Assembly (NCBI RefSeq): GCF_001831475.1 | Contig: NZ_CP017688.1 | Span: forward strand, 1,054,001 to 1,118,000 | Length of the DNA stretch: 64,000 nucleotides | Source: Flavobacterium crassostreae | GTDB lineage: Bacteria; Bacteroidota; Bacteroidia; Flavobacteriales; Flavobacteriaceae | Direction: 5' to 3' | Shown here: piece by piece, positions 25,684-34,215 of the stretch | How positions within the stretch are numbered: position 1 is the first letter of the stretch | Layout: every line of letters begins with the position of its first letter | Program-made: the position numbers and the translations under genes | The notes under the pieces: model-generated | Databases searched by the model: none | The model's input: only the letters and a program-made list of their open reading frames with translations | What the model was told of the DNA's origin: nothing

Positions 25684-27177
25684 ATGAAATATTTAAAACT
25701 AGTATTGCTGTTAGTGGCAATCCAATGTGGTGCCCAAAATGTAACGCTCAAATGGGCCGAAAAAATTAAAACCAAACAAGCTGTTGCTATCCTTGGCGGC
25801 AAAAACGGAAATTATTTTACCAGACATATAGATAAGGATAAAAAATTGGTATGCCGATCGTATGATAAGGATTTGAATTTTAAAGATGAAAAAATTGTAA
25901 ATTTTAATTTAGATAACAAAAGACAACAGTATCAAGGAGCGTATTTTTTAAAAGATAAAATAGTGCATTTTATTCGTGAAAATGTACGTAAAGAAGACAA
26001 GGATTATTTGTATGCGGGCATTACGGATTTAAATTTAAAAACTAGCGAAAAAACGTATGTTCTGGACGAAGCGGATGATGATGCGTTAATTTTTGGACAA
26101 AGAAGTATTTCTCCAGACTCTACCAAAGTGGTTGTTTACCATGAGATAAAAGGGAAAAAGAAAGAACCAAATACGTTAAATTTTAAAGTATACAACACGG
26201 ATTTTACAAAAGTTATCCTTCAGAAGTCTGAACAATTACCTATCAAGGCTAAGAATTTTTTGACAGAAGAAATTAAAGTGGATAATTTAGGTAATGTATA
26301 CGTTTTGGCTAAAATTTATAAAGAAAAAGACGAAAAAGAAAAAGATTTAAGTAAGTACTATTACAAGTTGATTGTGTTTAATAAAGAGAGCCAACACAAA
26401 GAATTTGATTTTGATTATCCCAATAAAGATATTGAGTCTATCGGGATTTTGCCAGGAGAGAACAATACGTTTATTTGCACTGGTTTCTTGAAGGTTTTGG
26501 ACAAAAGCTTTTTTGGAAGTGGAAAAAAAGCGTTAATCTCGGATGAGTTATTTGCTACAATTATTGATTGCAAAACAGGCGCTTTAAAGTCTTCTAAAAA
26601 ATATGAATTAGAAGGTTTGTATCCAGAAAAACCAAAGAAAACCCAAGATTATGTGCCGTATGAAGTGCGAAATATTTTCTTTAAAAAAGATGGAGGTGCA
26701 GTTGTGGTTGCGGAGCAGTACAAATTAGTAGTGGTAACTACTAGTAACAAATATGGCTCTTCCACCTCGTATAATTATTATTATTGTGATATTGCATGTA
26801 TTCAGATTAATAGTAAATCCGAAGTGCAATCGGTGTCTAAAATGCCAAAATACCAACTAAATGCTGCAAATCCATCTATTATAACTACGTATGTTAATGG
26901 AACTACTTTTATTGTGTACGAAGATTTAGAGAAAAATGCTAATGCAGAAAATGATAAGGAAACCAAAAGAAGCACCAATAAAATGTTTTCTTCAAGTTCT
27001 AAAAACGCTTTGTTTTTAGTAGCGGTAGCACCAAGTGGTGAGATGAAAAAGGAAGTGATCTATTCGTACAAAGACAGTAAAATTAGGCCAAATATTTTTG
27101 GCAGCAAGGTTATTAATAAGAATGAAATTTTACTCAACGCAAACGATCAAATTGGATTGTTAAAAATTACAAAATAA
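25684..27177 (+). CDS. Exported hypothetical protein
   Basis: This 497-residue protein starts at the ATG at 25684 (MKYLKLVLLLVAIQCGAQ), which gives a clean signal peptide; in-frame starts upstream would bury it. A TATTTTTG box about 20 bp upstream supports this start. The body is hydrophilic, lysine-rich and strand-rich, with repeated segments suggestive of a beta-propeller (YNTDFTKVILQKSE, KLIVFNKESQHKEFDF, GILPGENNTFICTGF). No catalytic motif and no T9SS sorting domain are obvious. Function unknown. Confidence 0.85.
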   Translation: MKYLKLVLLLVAIQCGAQNVTLKWAEKIKTKQAVAILGGKNGNYFTRHIDKDKKLVCRSYDKDLNFKDEKIVNFNLDNKRQQYQGAYFLKDKIVHFIRENVRKEDKDYLYAGITDLNLKTSEKTYVLDEADDDALIFGQRSISPDSTKVVVYHEIKGKKKEPNTLNFKVYNTDFTKVILQKSEQLPIKAKNFLTEEIKVDNLGNVYVLAKIYKEKDEKEKDLSKYYYKLIVFNKESQHKEFDFDYPNKDIESIGILPGENNTFICTGFLKVLDKSFFGSGKKALISDELFATIIDCKTGALKSSKKYELEGLYPEKPKKTQDYVPYEVRNIFFKKDGGAVVVAEQYKLVVVTTSNKYGSSTSYNYYYCDIACIQINSKSEVQSVSKMPKYQLNAANPSIITTYVNGTTFIVYEDLEKNANAENDKETKRSTNKMFSSSSKNALFLVAVAPSGEMKKEVIYSYKDSKIRPNIFGSKVINKNEILLNANDQIGLLKITK

Positions 27178-27180
27178 AAC

Positions 27181-27217
27181 AAAAAAGAGGCTGTCCCAAC
27201 AGGGCAGCCTCTTTTAA
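27181..27217. terminator. Bidirectional terminator between the 25.7-kb gene and ahcY
   Basis: AAAAGAGGCTG (27183-27193) pairs with CAGCCTCTTTT (27205-27215). Confidence 0.9.
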
Positions 27218-27259
27218 TAAAATATAGATTAAGCACTAGTATTGCTAGCAACTAGCGTG

Positions 27260-28576
27260 TTAGTATCGGTAGTATTCTGGTTTGAATGGGCCATCTACGC
27301 CTACACCAATATAGGCAGCTTGATCTTCGCGTAATGTTTCTAACTCAACTCCTAATTTAGCTAAGTGAAGCATTGCTACTTTTTCGTCTAAGTGTTTTGG
27401 CAACATATATACTTCATTTTGGTAGGCAGCACTGTTTTTCCATAATTCAATTTGAGCCAAAGTTTGGTTTGTAAACGAGTTACTCATCACAAAACTTGGA
27501 TGTCCTGTAGCGCAACCAAGGTTCACTAAACGGCCTTCAGCAAGTAAGATAATGTCTTTGCCGTTAATGGTATATTTATCAACCTGAGGTTTGATTTCGA
27601 CCTTAGAGGCTCCGTGGTTGGTATTCAACCAAGCAACTGCAATTTCGTTATCAAAGTGTCCGATGTTACAAACGATAGTTTTGTCTTTCATTTGCTCAAA
27701 GTGCGAACCAAGAACGATATCTTTATTTCCAGTAGTGGTAATAATGATGTCGGCATTTGCAACAACCGTATTTAATTTTTTAACTTCAAAACCGTCCATC
27801 GCAGCTTGTAAGGCACAAATTGGGTCAATTTCGGTAACGGTCACAATAGATCCAGCACCTCTAAAAGAAGCTGCAGTACCTTTTCCTACGTCACCGTATC
27901 CGCATACTACTACTCTTTTACCCGCTAGCATAATATCTGTGGCACGACGAACGGCATCCACTGCAGATTCTTTACAACCGTATTTGTTGTCAAACTTAGA
28001 TTTAGTAACCGAGTCATTCACGTTGATTGCGGGCATTGGTAAGGTTCCTGCTTTCATTCTTTCGTATAAACGGTGAACTCCAGTGGTGGTCTCTTCAGAC
28101 AAACCTTTAATTCCGGCAACTAATTCTGGGTAACGGTCAATCACCATGTTGGTTAAATCACCGCCGTCATCTAGAATCATATTTAATGGCCTTTTGTCTT
28201 CACCAAAAAACAATGTTTGCTCAATACACCAGTCAAAATCTTCTTCGTTTAGCCCTTTCCAAGCATATACCTGAATTCCGGCGGCAGCCATAGCAGCAGC
28301 AGCCTGATCTTGAGTAGAAAAAATGTTACAAGAAGACCAAGTAACTTCGGCACCAAGAGCAATTAGAGTTTCAATCAAAACCGCAGTTTGAATAGTCATG
28401 TGCAAGCATCCAGCAATACGCGCACCTTTAAGCGGTTGTTCGTCTTTATACTCTGTGCGTAAAGCCATTAAACCAGGCATTTCAGCCTCGGCCAATTCAA
28501 TTTCTTTTCTTCCCCAAGCAGCTAGAGAAATGTCTTTTACTTTGAAAGCCACAAAAGGCGTAGTTGTAGTACTCAT
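27260..28576 (-). CDS. ahcY: S-adenosylhomocysteine hydrolase
   Basis: This 438-residue enzyme splits S-adenosylhomocysteine to adenosine and homocysteine, relieving product inhibition of methyltransferases. It has the NAD-binding Rossmann core [21 protein letters not shown], the substrate region [13 protein letters not shown] and the family end [10 protein letters not shown]. The length fits the bacterial tetrameric enzymes without large gaps. It is monocistronic, with a terminator on its 3' side. Confidence 0.97.
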   Translation of the reverse strand: MSTTTTPFVAFKVKDISLAAWGRKEIELAEAEMPGLMALRTEYKDEQPLKGARIAGCLHMTIQTAVLIETLIALGAEVTWSSCNIFSTQDQAAAAMAAAGIQVYAWKGLNEEDFDWCIEQTLFFGEDKRPLNMILDDGGDLTNMVIDRYPELVAGIKGLSEETTTGVHRLYERMKAGTLPMPAINVNDSVTKSKFDNKYGCKESAVDAVRRATDIMLAGKRVVVCGYGDVGKGTAASFRGAGSIVTVTEIDPICALQAAMDGFEVKKLNTVVANADIIITTTGNKDIVLGSHFEQMKDKTIVCNIGHFDNEIAVAWLNTNHGASKVEIKPQVDKYTINGKDIILLAEGRLVNLGCATGHPSFVMSNSFTNQTLAQIELWKNSAAYQNEVYMLPKHLDEKVAMLHLAKLGVELETLREDQAAYIGVGVDGPFKPEYYRY

Positions 28577-28775
28577 TTATAGTATATTTGTAGTTGTATT
28601 TTTTTGCGAATTTAAGCAATAACTTATGATTTTAAAAGCATTCATTCATATTTGTGAATTGTTTAGTGGTGTAATGTTTTAAAAATCAGTAAAATAATAA
28701 TTTAATGTTAGTTTGGCTTCTGTTTTAGGAGCTTTTCCCAGAATTCTGGGGCCATATAATCAAGATATAATTACG

Positions 28776-29411
28776 ATGCCTTTATACAAAAAGATCCAAC
28801 ATAATTCCGGTACACAGCTCCTTATTTGGGAAATTACGGAGTCTTATGACCAATTATTTAGCGAAGTGGTTCTAAATATGAAAAACAGAATTCGCCTCAA
28901 GGGTATGAAATCTGAACTACACCAAAGAGGTTTTTTGAGCGTAAGAAAACTTCTACAAGAAGCAGGGTTTAATGATTTGGATTTGTATTATGATGCCTTT
29001 GGTAAGCCGCATTTAATTGACGGTAATTATATCTCCATTACGCATTCGCACCATTTTTCGGCAATTATCATTAGTGATCAAACTGTTGGAATTGATATGG
29101 AATTGCAGCGCGAAAAAATCACTCGCATAGCCGATAAATTTGTAAGTAAAGAATTTAAATATTTAGACACAAAAGACCCCAAAAAATACATTGACCAATT
29201 AACCGTGATTTGGGGTGCCAAGGAAGCCATCTTTAAAATCAGAAACGAAAAAGGAATCAGTTTTAAGGAGCACATTGAGGTAGCTTCTTTTGATTTAGAA
29301 AAAAAACAAACTACTGCCAATTTGCGGTTTCAGGGCTTAAAACAGCAGTACATAATTAAATACGAATCTATAGCGGGTTTTGGTTTGGTGTATGCTTTTG
29401 AGAAAATATAA
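28776..29411 (+). CDS. 4'-phosphopantetheinyl transferase superfamily protein
   Basis: This 211-residue protein starts at the ATG at 28776 (MPLYKKIQH); upstream in-frame starts add unlikely sequence. It has the PPTase signatures VGIDMELQRE (magnesium Asp and Glu) and WGAKEAIFK. Such enzymes attach phosphopantetheine from CoA to carrier proteins. The compact size matches the flavobacterial family found next to the GGGP-synthase-like gene, although here a globin gene on the other strand lies between. The carrier target is not known from context. Confidence 0.9.
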   Translation: MPLYKKIQHNSGTQLLIWEITESYDQLFSEVVLNMKNRIRLKGMKSELHQRGFLSVRKLLQEAGFNDLDLYYDAFGKPHLIDGNYISITHSHHFSAIIISDQTVGIDMELQREKITRIADKFVSKEFKYLDTKDPKKYIDQLTVIWGAKEAIFKIRNEKGISFKEHIEVASFDLEKKQTTANLRFQGLKQQYIIKYESIAGFGLVYAFEKI

Positions 29412-29471
29412 CCAGCTCTGGGAGATAAAAACCCGCTTTTTTTTAGAGTGTTCTAAGGGTTACAACACAAA

Positions 29472-29870
29472 TTATTTTGGAGTTCTGCTTTTAAACATTT
29501 CCATGTAGATAAAGGTACCCATTTTACGGGCGCGTCGTTTTAAAATAGAGGCATTTTCTCCCACAAAGAGTTCGTCTAGGGTTTGTGCCCAATGGTTGAG
29601 CCAGATTCCAAACTCATTAGGACCTATTTTTTCTTCAAAATGCGTATCTACCGCCACATGTACCTGCAAAGGATTGCCTGTGTAGCCTTTGGTGCCAAAA
29701 AGATTCATTTGCCAAAAATCCGTCAGTTTTTCTAAATGTGCGTCCCAGTCGGTAATACTTTCGTTAAAGTAAAAACCAATTTCTTTGTCTGCTCTTATTT
29801 TGGTATAAAAAGCGCCAACTAACATGGCAATGTCTTCTCTGGTAGTAATCTCTTTAAGCGGTGTCTTCAT
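29472..29870 (-). CDS. Group III truncated hemoglobin
   Basis: This 132-residue haem protein belongs to the group III truncated globins. The features are the N-terminal FYTKIRADKEIGFYFNESI, the aromatic segment FWQMNLFGTKGYTGNPLQVH with the likely proximal His, and FGIWLNHWAQTLDELF. Roles proposed for the family are binding of O2, NO or ligands under low oxygen. A minus-strand TATCTTTG lies at 29918-29925, but its upstream TTG is too close to be convincing. It stands alone. Confidence 0.9.
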   Translation of the reverse strand: MKTPLKEITTREDIAMLVGAFYTKIRADKEIGFYFNESITDWDAHLEKLTDFWQMNLFGTKGYTGNPLQVHVAVDTHFEEKIGPNEFGIWLNHWAQTLDELFVGENASILKRRARKMGTFIYMEMFKSRTPK

Positions 29871-30039
29871 TTTTTTTATAATTTAAAAAGCCAAATTGGT
29901 TTGGTTAGAGGTACTCACAAAGATAGCTTTTTATACCAAGATAGATGCTGATTTTGGTGGTGTCTTGTAGTTGGTTTGGATTAAAAACCGTAAAAGAGAG
30001 GTTTAGCTTTTTCATAAAAAATGCTACTTTTACAACCAG

Positions 30040-30780
30040 ATGCAAAATAAAAACAAAATATACCAGGAGATTTTAAAGGCTAAAGCAAATAAACAGCAAT
30101 TATTGGCCATCTTGTTGGATCCAGATAAAATCAGCTGGCAGCAATTGGATTCTTTATGCGTAAAAATAAACCAATCTCCCGCAACCCATATTTTCATTGG
30201 CGGTAGCCTTGTGGTTTGTGATAGAATGGACGAATTGATAATTAGTTTAAAACAAAAAGTCCGCTTACCGATAGTGTTGTTTCCGGGTGATCCGTCTCAA
30301 ATTTCGGACAAAGCAGATGCCATTTTGTTCCTGTCCTTGTTATCGGGTCGGAATCCCGATTATTTAATAGCACACCAAGTACAAGCGGCACCTGTTTTAA
30401 AGAAAACTTCGCTAGAGATTATTCCGACGGCTTATATTTTAATTTCTGGTGGCAAAAAAACAGCCGTAGAGCGGGTCAGCAAAACCGCTCCATTAGATCC
30501 TGAAAATACTGCAGTAGTGACTGCTACGGCATTGGCCGGAGAAATGATGGGAAACCAATTAGTATATCTTGAGGCAGGAAGCGGTGCGGCACTTGCTGTC
30601 CCGCAACAGTGTATTGCGTCTGTTGCACAACAACTAACCGCTGCTCCTTTGATTGTTGGAGGAGGCATCGTTAGTGCTCAAGGGATTGCAGATGCCTATA
30701 AAGCAGGGGCGGATATGGTGGTTATAGGTACTGCTTTTGAAAAAGATATGCATTTTTTTGATCACTTAAATAACCAATAA
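30040..30780 (+). CDS. Geranylgeranylglyceryl phosphate synthase family protein
   Basis: This 246-residue TIM-barrel protein of the GGGPS/PcrB family joins a polyprenyl diphosphate to glycerol 1-phosphate. Motifs include AILLDPDKISW, IFIGGSLVV, LPIVLFPGDPSQIS, PTAYILISGG, VYLEAGSGA and APLIVGGGI, the phosphate- and prenyl-binding loops. Members from Bacteroidota are known to make prenylglyceryl phosphates, but the downstream use is poorly defined. It is 11 bp upstream of pnuC and starts a plus-strand run. Confidence 0.9.
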   Translation: MQNKNKIYQEILKAKANKQQLLAILLDPDKISWQQLDSLCVKINQSPATHIFIGGSLVVCDRMDELIISLKQKVRLPIVLFPGDPSQISDKADAILFLSLLSGRNPDYLIAHQVQAAPVLKKTSLEIIPTAYILISGGKKTAVERVSKTAPLDPENTAVVTATALAGEMMGNQLVYLEAGSGAALAVPQQCIASVAQQLTAAPLIVGGGIVSAQGIADAYKAGADMVVIGTAFEKDMHFFDHLNNQ

Positions 30781-30791
30781 AACACGCCATA

Positions 30792-31421
30792 ATGATAGAT
30801 TTTTTTTTAAACGCCTATGCACAAGCCCCAATATTTCAGATTGTTTTAGAGTTTGTTGCGTTTGTTTTTGGTATCATGAGTGTGTGGTATGCTAGCAAAG
30901 AAAATATTTTAGTTTATCCAACGGGTTTAATTGCAACCATAATTTCGGTATATTTACTTTATATTGCAGGTTATTTGGGAGACATGCTTATTAATGGATA
31001 TTTTACCATAATGAGTTTTTATGGTTGGTACCAGTGGTCTCAAAAAACAAACAATGCAGACAAATTGCCTATTACCAGAACAAATCTGACCCAAAAAGGC
31101 ATTGGTTTGCTTCTTTTTTTAGGTACTATAGTAGTGGTTTGGAGCATTTACAAACTATTTAATTATACGATTAATCCAGAGAATTATTTGGACATTTTAG
31201 CTTCAGGAATTTTTTTTACTGCCATGTGGTACATGGCACACAAAAAAATTGAAAACTGGGTGCTCTGGATTCTAGGAGATCTCCTTGTAACTCCTTTATA
31301 TGCATATAGAGGTTTAGGAATGCTGTCTTTACAATATTTAATCTTTACAATTTTGGCTATTTTAGCTTATTTAGAATGGAGGAAAATCTTAAACAACAAC
31401 CAACAGACGTATTCAGAATAG
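30792..31421 (+). CDS. pnuC: PnuC family vitamin transporter
   Basis: This 209-residue inner-membrane protein has about seven hydrophobic segments and PnuC signatures (GIMSVWYASKENILVYPTGL, NGYFTIMSFYGWYQW, NWVLWILGDLLVTPLY). Family members facilitate entry of nicotinamide riboside (PnuC) or thiamin (PnuT), trapped by a cytoplasmic kinase. The next gene, overlapping by 46 bp, encodes a NadR-type kinase domain, and a TPP-riboswitch-controlled receptor lies about 2.8 kb downstream. The substrate could therefore be nicotinamide riboside or thiamin; sequence alone does not decide. Confidence 0.88.
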   Translation: MIDFFLNAYAQAPIFQIVLEFVAFVFGIMSVWYASKENILVYPTGLIATIISVYLLYIAGYLGDMLINGYFTIMSFYGWYQWSQKTNNADKLPITRTNLTQKGIGLLLFLGTIVVVWSIYKLFNYTINPENYLDILASGIFFTAMWYMAHKKIENWVLWILGDLLVTPLYAYRGLGMLSLQYLIFTILAILAYLEWRKILNNNQQTYSE

Positions 31422-33487
31422 CCTTGTTTGGCCCGGAGAGTACCGGCAAAACAACTTTAGCAATACAGTTAGCATCGTATTATAAAACCTCATGGGTTCC
31501 AGAATTTGCAAGAGAGTACCTGCAAAATAAATGGGATAAGAACCAACAAGTCTGTGCCCTTGCGGATATGTTGCCCATTGCAATTGGGCAGCTACAAGCC
31601 GAAAACCAACAAGTAGCAAGCGCTAGTGAGTTGCTGTTTTGTGACACCAACCTACTGCTAACTAAGGTTTTTTCGGAGGTAAACTACCAATCTTGCCATC
31701 CCTTGTTGGACAATGCCGCACAAGAGCATGGGTATGATTTAACGTTTCTTACAGATGTAGATGTGCCTTGGCAAAAAGACGATTTACGCACCCGCCCCTC
31801 TGGCAGAGACGCTGTTTTTTCGGTATTTGAAAAAGCACTAATAGACCATCAAAAACCCTTTGTCATTCTATCCGGAGATAAAGAGCATAGACTCCAAAAA
31901 GCGATCCAAATTATAGAGGATTTTAAATTGGCAAAAAAACTAGGGTTTTCATCTATTGATTTTGTACAAATTTACCAACACGGAATTCCTGTTGCAAATA
32001 TTGAAAGACAATTAGGTTTTTTTAAAAACGGAATACCCAAAGCCCAATTAGTATCTGCTGCAACATTTGACAACGGTATTTTAAAATTATCAGAAAATGA
32101 TTTTATAGAAAAAGCCGCTTTTTTTGACCAACAAAAAGACCAGTTTAAATTATTGAAATTTGTTCCTGCCTCTGGAGCAGCTAGTAGAATGTTTAAATTT
32201 TTGACTGTTTTTTTGACAGAGTATAAATTGAATCAAGAAACTATCAATGCCTATATCAACCGAAAAAAAGATGCAGAACTAGCCGTTTTTATTGTAGGTA
32301 TGGAAAAATTTGCTTTTTTTGATGCGGTAGATACCCAATTAAAAAAAACATACCCTGGATTTAAGAGCTTAGATAGAAATTCTAAAAATTATTACTTTAT
32401 CAAAATGCTTTTAGATCCGGCCTATTTTGATTTTGCAAATAAACCCAAAGGAATCATACCATTTCATAAATATTTTGCCAATACAGCCTCACCAATAGAA
32501 GAACACCTGTACGAAAGCGGGTACTATTGTAGTTCTAACGGAAAGGCGCACCTTCACTTTACGGTCTCAGAATCCCACCAAGCGCAATTTCAGGAAATCA
32601 TAACCCCTATTAAGCCAAGGGTAGAGTTGGAGACCCAGACTACCATAGAGATTGCTTATTCGTATCAAAAAGAAAACACGGACACCATAGCAATGGATGC
32701 GTCTAACAACGTTTTTAGACAAGCTAACGGCAACTTACTCTTTAGGCCTGGTGGGCACGGCGCCTTGATTGAAAATTTAAACGCCCTTGATGCGGATATC
32801 ATTTTTATTAAAAATATTGATAATGTTATTTTGCACAACAACACCACAACGGCATTGTACAAAAAAGCATTAGCAGGTGTTTTGGTAGCCTTACAAAAAC
32901 AAGTTTTTGCATACCTACATACTCTTGATACTGGTGGTGTAGATGCGGCTACCCTGAGAGCAATAATGGTTTTTTTGACAGAAGAATTGCAGGTAAAATT
33001 ACCTGAAAAGGTAGATTCACTTGCGTTTGAAGATAAAATAACAACTCTCAAATCGGCTTTAAACCGGCCTATTCGGGTATGTGGTATGGTTAAAAATGAA
33101 GGCGAACCAGGAGGTGGGCCATTTTGGGTAAAAGACCAAAATAACCAAATAGCCTTACAAATAGTAGAAGCCTCGCAAATTGATTTAGAAAATGCCGAGC
33201 AAAGCATGATTTTGAATAATGCAACCCATTTTAATCCAGTGGATTTAGTTTGTGCTACCAAAGATTATAAAAACCAAAAGTTTGATTTAATGCAGTTTAT
33301 TAATTCCAATAATGGCTTTGTGGTGTACAAAACCAGTGATGGAATACCTATTAAAGGGTATGAATTGCCAGGATTATGGAACGGCGCCATGGCGTATTGG
33401 AACACTATTTTTATAGAAGTTCCTTTGCTTACTTTTAATCCAGTAAAAACAGTCAATGATTTATTGAAAAATGCACACCAGCACTAA
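31376..33487 (+). CDS. NadR-type kinase domain fused to DUF4301
   Basis: This 703-residue protein has two parts. Residues about 1-187 are an AAA/NadR-like nucleoside kinase, with a Walker A GPESTGKT (19-26), the WVPEFAREYL helix, LLFCDTN, and the lid-like DDLRTRPSGRD. Residues about 190-703 match DUF4301, a family of unknown function (QIYQHGIPVANIERQLGFFKNGIP, KFVPASGAASRMFK, IPFHKYF, GGHGALIENLN). I know these mostly as separate proteins. The junction contains a run of seven A (31933-31939), and one A fewer would create a stop at the domain boundary. The start overlaps pnuC by 46 bp, so the genes are coupled. Confidence 0.87.
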   Translation: MEENLKQQPTDVFRIALFGPESTGKTTLAIQLASYYKTSWVPEFAREYLQNKWDKNQQVCALADMLPIAIGQLQAENQQVASASELLFCDTNLLLTKVFSEVNYQSCHPLLDNAAQEHGYDLTFLTDVDVPWQKDDLRTRPSGRDAVFSVFEKALIDHQKPFVILSGDKEHRLQKAIQIIEDFKLAKKLGFSSIDFVQIYQHGIPVANIERQLGFFKNGIPKAQLVSAATFDNGILKLSENDFIEKAAFFDQQKDQFKLLKFVPASGAASRMFKFLTVFLTEYKLNQETINAYINRKKDAELAVFIVGMEKFAFFDAVDTQLKKTYPGFKSLDRNSKNYYFIKMLLDPAYFDFANKPKGIIPFHKYFANTASPIEEHLYESGYYCSSNGKAHLHFTVSESHQAQFQEIITPIKPRVELETQTTIEIAYSYQKENTDTIAMDASNNVFRQANGNLLFRPGGHGALIENLNALDADIIFIKNIDNVILHNNTTTALYKKALAGVLVALQKQVFAYLHTLDTGGVDAATLRAIMVFLTEELQVKLPEKVDSLAFEDKITTLKSALNRPIRVCGMVKNEGEPGGGPFWVKDQNNQIALQIVEASQIDLENAEQSMILNNATHFNPVDLVCATKDYKNQKFDLMQFINSNNGFVVYKTSDGIPIKGYELPGLWNGAMAYWNTIFIEVPLLTFNPVKTVNDLLKNAHQH

Positions 33488-33520
33488 ATACCCTAGTTTT
33501 GTAGACTAAAAGGAAGAATC

Positions 33521-33925
33521 ATGGATGTTGAAAAAATCATTACAGAATTAAGTTATAAGGCCGTTCGGAGCAGTGGTGCTGGAGGTCAGAATGTAAATAA
33601 AGTAGCTTCAAAGGTAGTGTTGACTTTTAATTTAAGGTGTTCTAACGCATTAAATTTGGAGCAAAAAGCACGTTTAGAAATAAAATTAGCACACCGCCTG
33701 ACCTCAGACTTTAATTTAATTCTGAACTGTGACGAAGACCGAAGCCAACTAAAAAACAAAGCAATAGTTACCAAACGATTTTTAAATTTAATCAAAAACA
33801 GCCTGCAAGTACCTAAAATACGCAAAGTTACCAAAATACCTAAATCGGTTATCCGAAAGCGTCTTAATGACAAAAAAAATACAGCCAAAATAAAAGCCAA
33901 CCGCAAACGTCCTGACTTAGAATAA
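33521..33925 (+). CDS. arfB: ArfB-type ribosome rescue peptidyl-tRNA hydrolase
   Basis: This 134-residue protein rescues ribosomes stalled on mRNAs lacking a stop codon. It carries the catalytic GGQ at residues 21-23 in the release-factor-like motif SSGAGGQNVNK, followed by VASKVVLTFNL. The C-terminus is strongly basic (RKVTKIPKSVIRKRLNDKK, then KIKANRKRP), the tail that probes the empty mRNA channel. The length matches ArfB and excludes a full release factor. A TAGTTTTG box at 33494-33501 is a possible -7 element. It lies between the kinase fusion and a TPP-controlled receptor. Confidence 0.92.
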   Translation: MDVEKIITELSYKAVRSSGAGGQNVNKVASKVVLTFNLRCSNALNLEQKARLEIKLAHRLTSDFNLILNCDEDRSQLKNKAIVTKRFLNLIKNSLQVPKIRKVTKIPKSVIRKRLNDKKNTAKIKANRKRPDLE

Positions 33926-33964
33926 GAGCCACGAACTTTAACATCCAATAGTCAAAGAAGTGGT

Positions 33965-33994
33965 TTGGTTTTAAAACTTTAAAGAGTACTTTTG
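33965..33994 (+). promoter_or_regulatory. Promoter of the TPP-riboswitch/receptor transcript
   Basis: TTG at 33965-33967, a 19-bp spacer and TACTTTTG at 33987-33994 end just before the riboswitch. Confidence 0.8.
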
Positions 33995-33998
33995 TGGC

Positions 33999-34112
33999 GT
34001 CTCAAAGGGGTGCTTAAATCTAAAATGTATTTTAGACTCTGGATAACCATTCAGAGTAAAGCTGAGATTATACCCAACGAACCTAGACAAGTAATGTTGT
34101 CCAGGGAAGTAA
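33999..34112 (+). promoter_or_regulatory. TPP riboswitch (THI element) upstream of the TonB receptor
   Basis: The conserved THI core is present in order: AAAGGGGTGC, then GCTGAGATTATACCC, GAACCT, a short P5 hairpin (ACAA/TTGT) and CAGGGAAG. Between the two P2 strands an enlarged P3 region forms two extra hairpins: TCTAAAAT/ATTTTAGA (34019-34036) and CTCTG/CAGAG (34037-34056). It binds thiamin diphosphate and would lower receptor synthesis when thiamin is plentiful. The switching mechanism is not evident, since no strong terminator is seen before the ATG at 34216. Confidence 0.93.
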
Positions 34113-34215
34113 TGATAAAAAAAACGCTGATCCAAGGGTTTTTGGCTATCATAAACCATCATTTTCAATTTAACAAAAAAATAATTCCCCCTTTTATTTG
34201 TAATTTCCTTTACGA

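Noticed and set aside
32665..33261. 198-residue minus-strand ORF inside the DUF4301 region
   Set aside because: It is a shadow of the coding strand; its Cys/Ser-rich composition is typical of antisense frames.
33971..34168. 65-residue minus-strand ORF over the same region
   Set aside because: It is the antisense of the riboswitch and its promoter.
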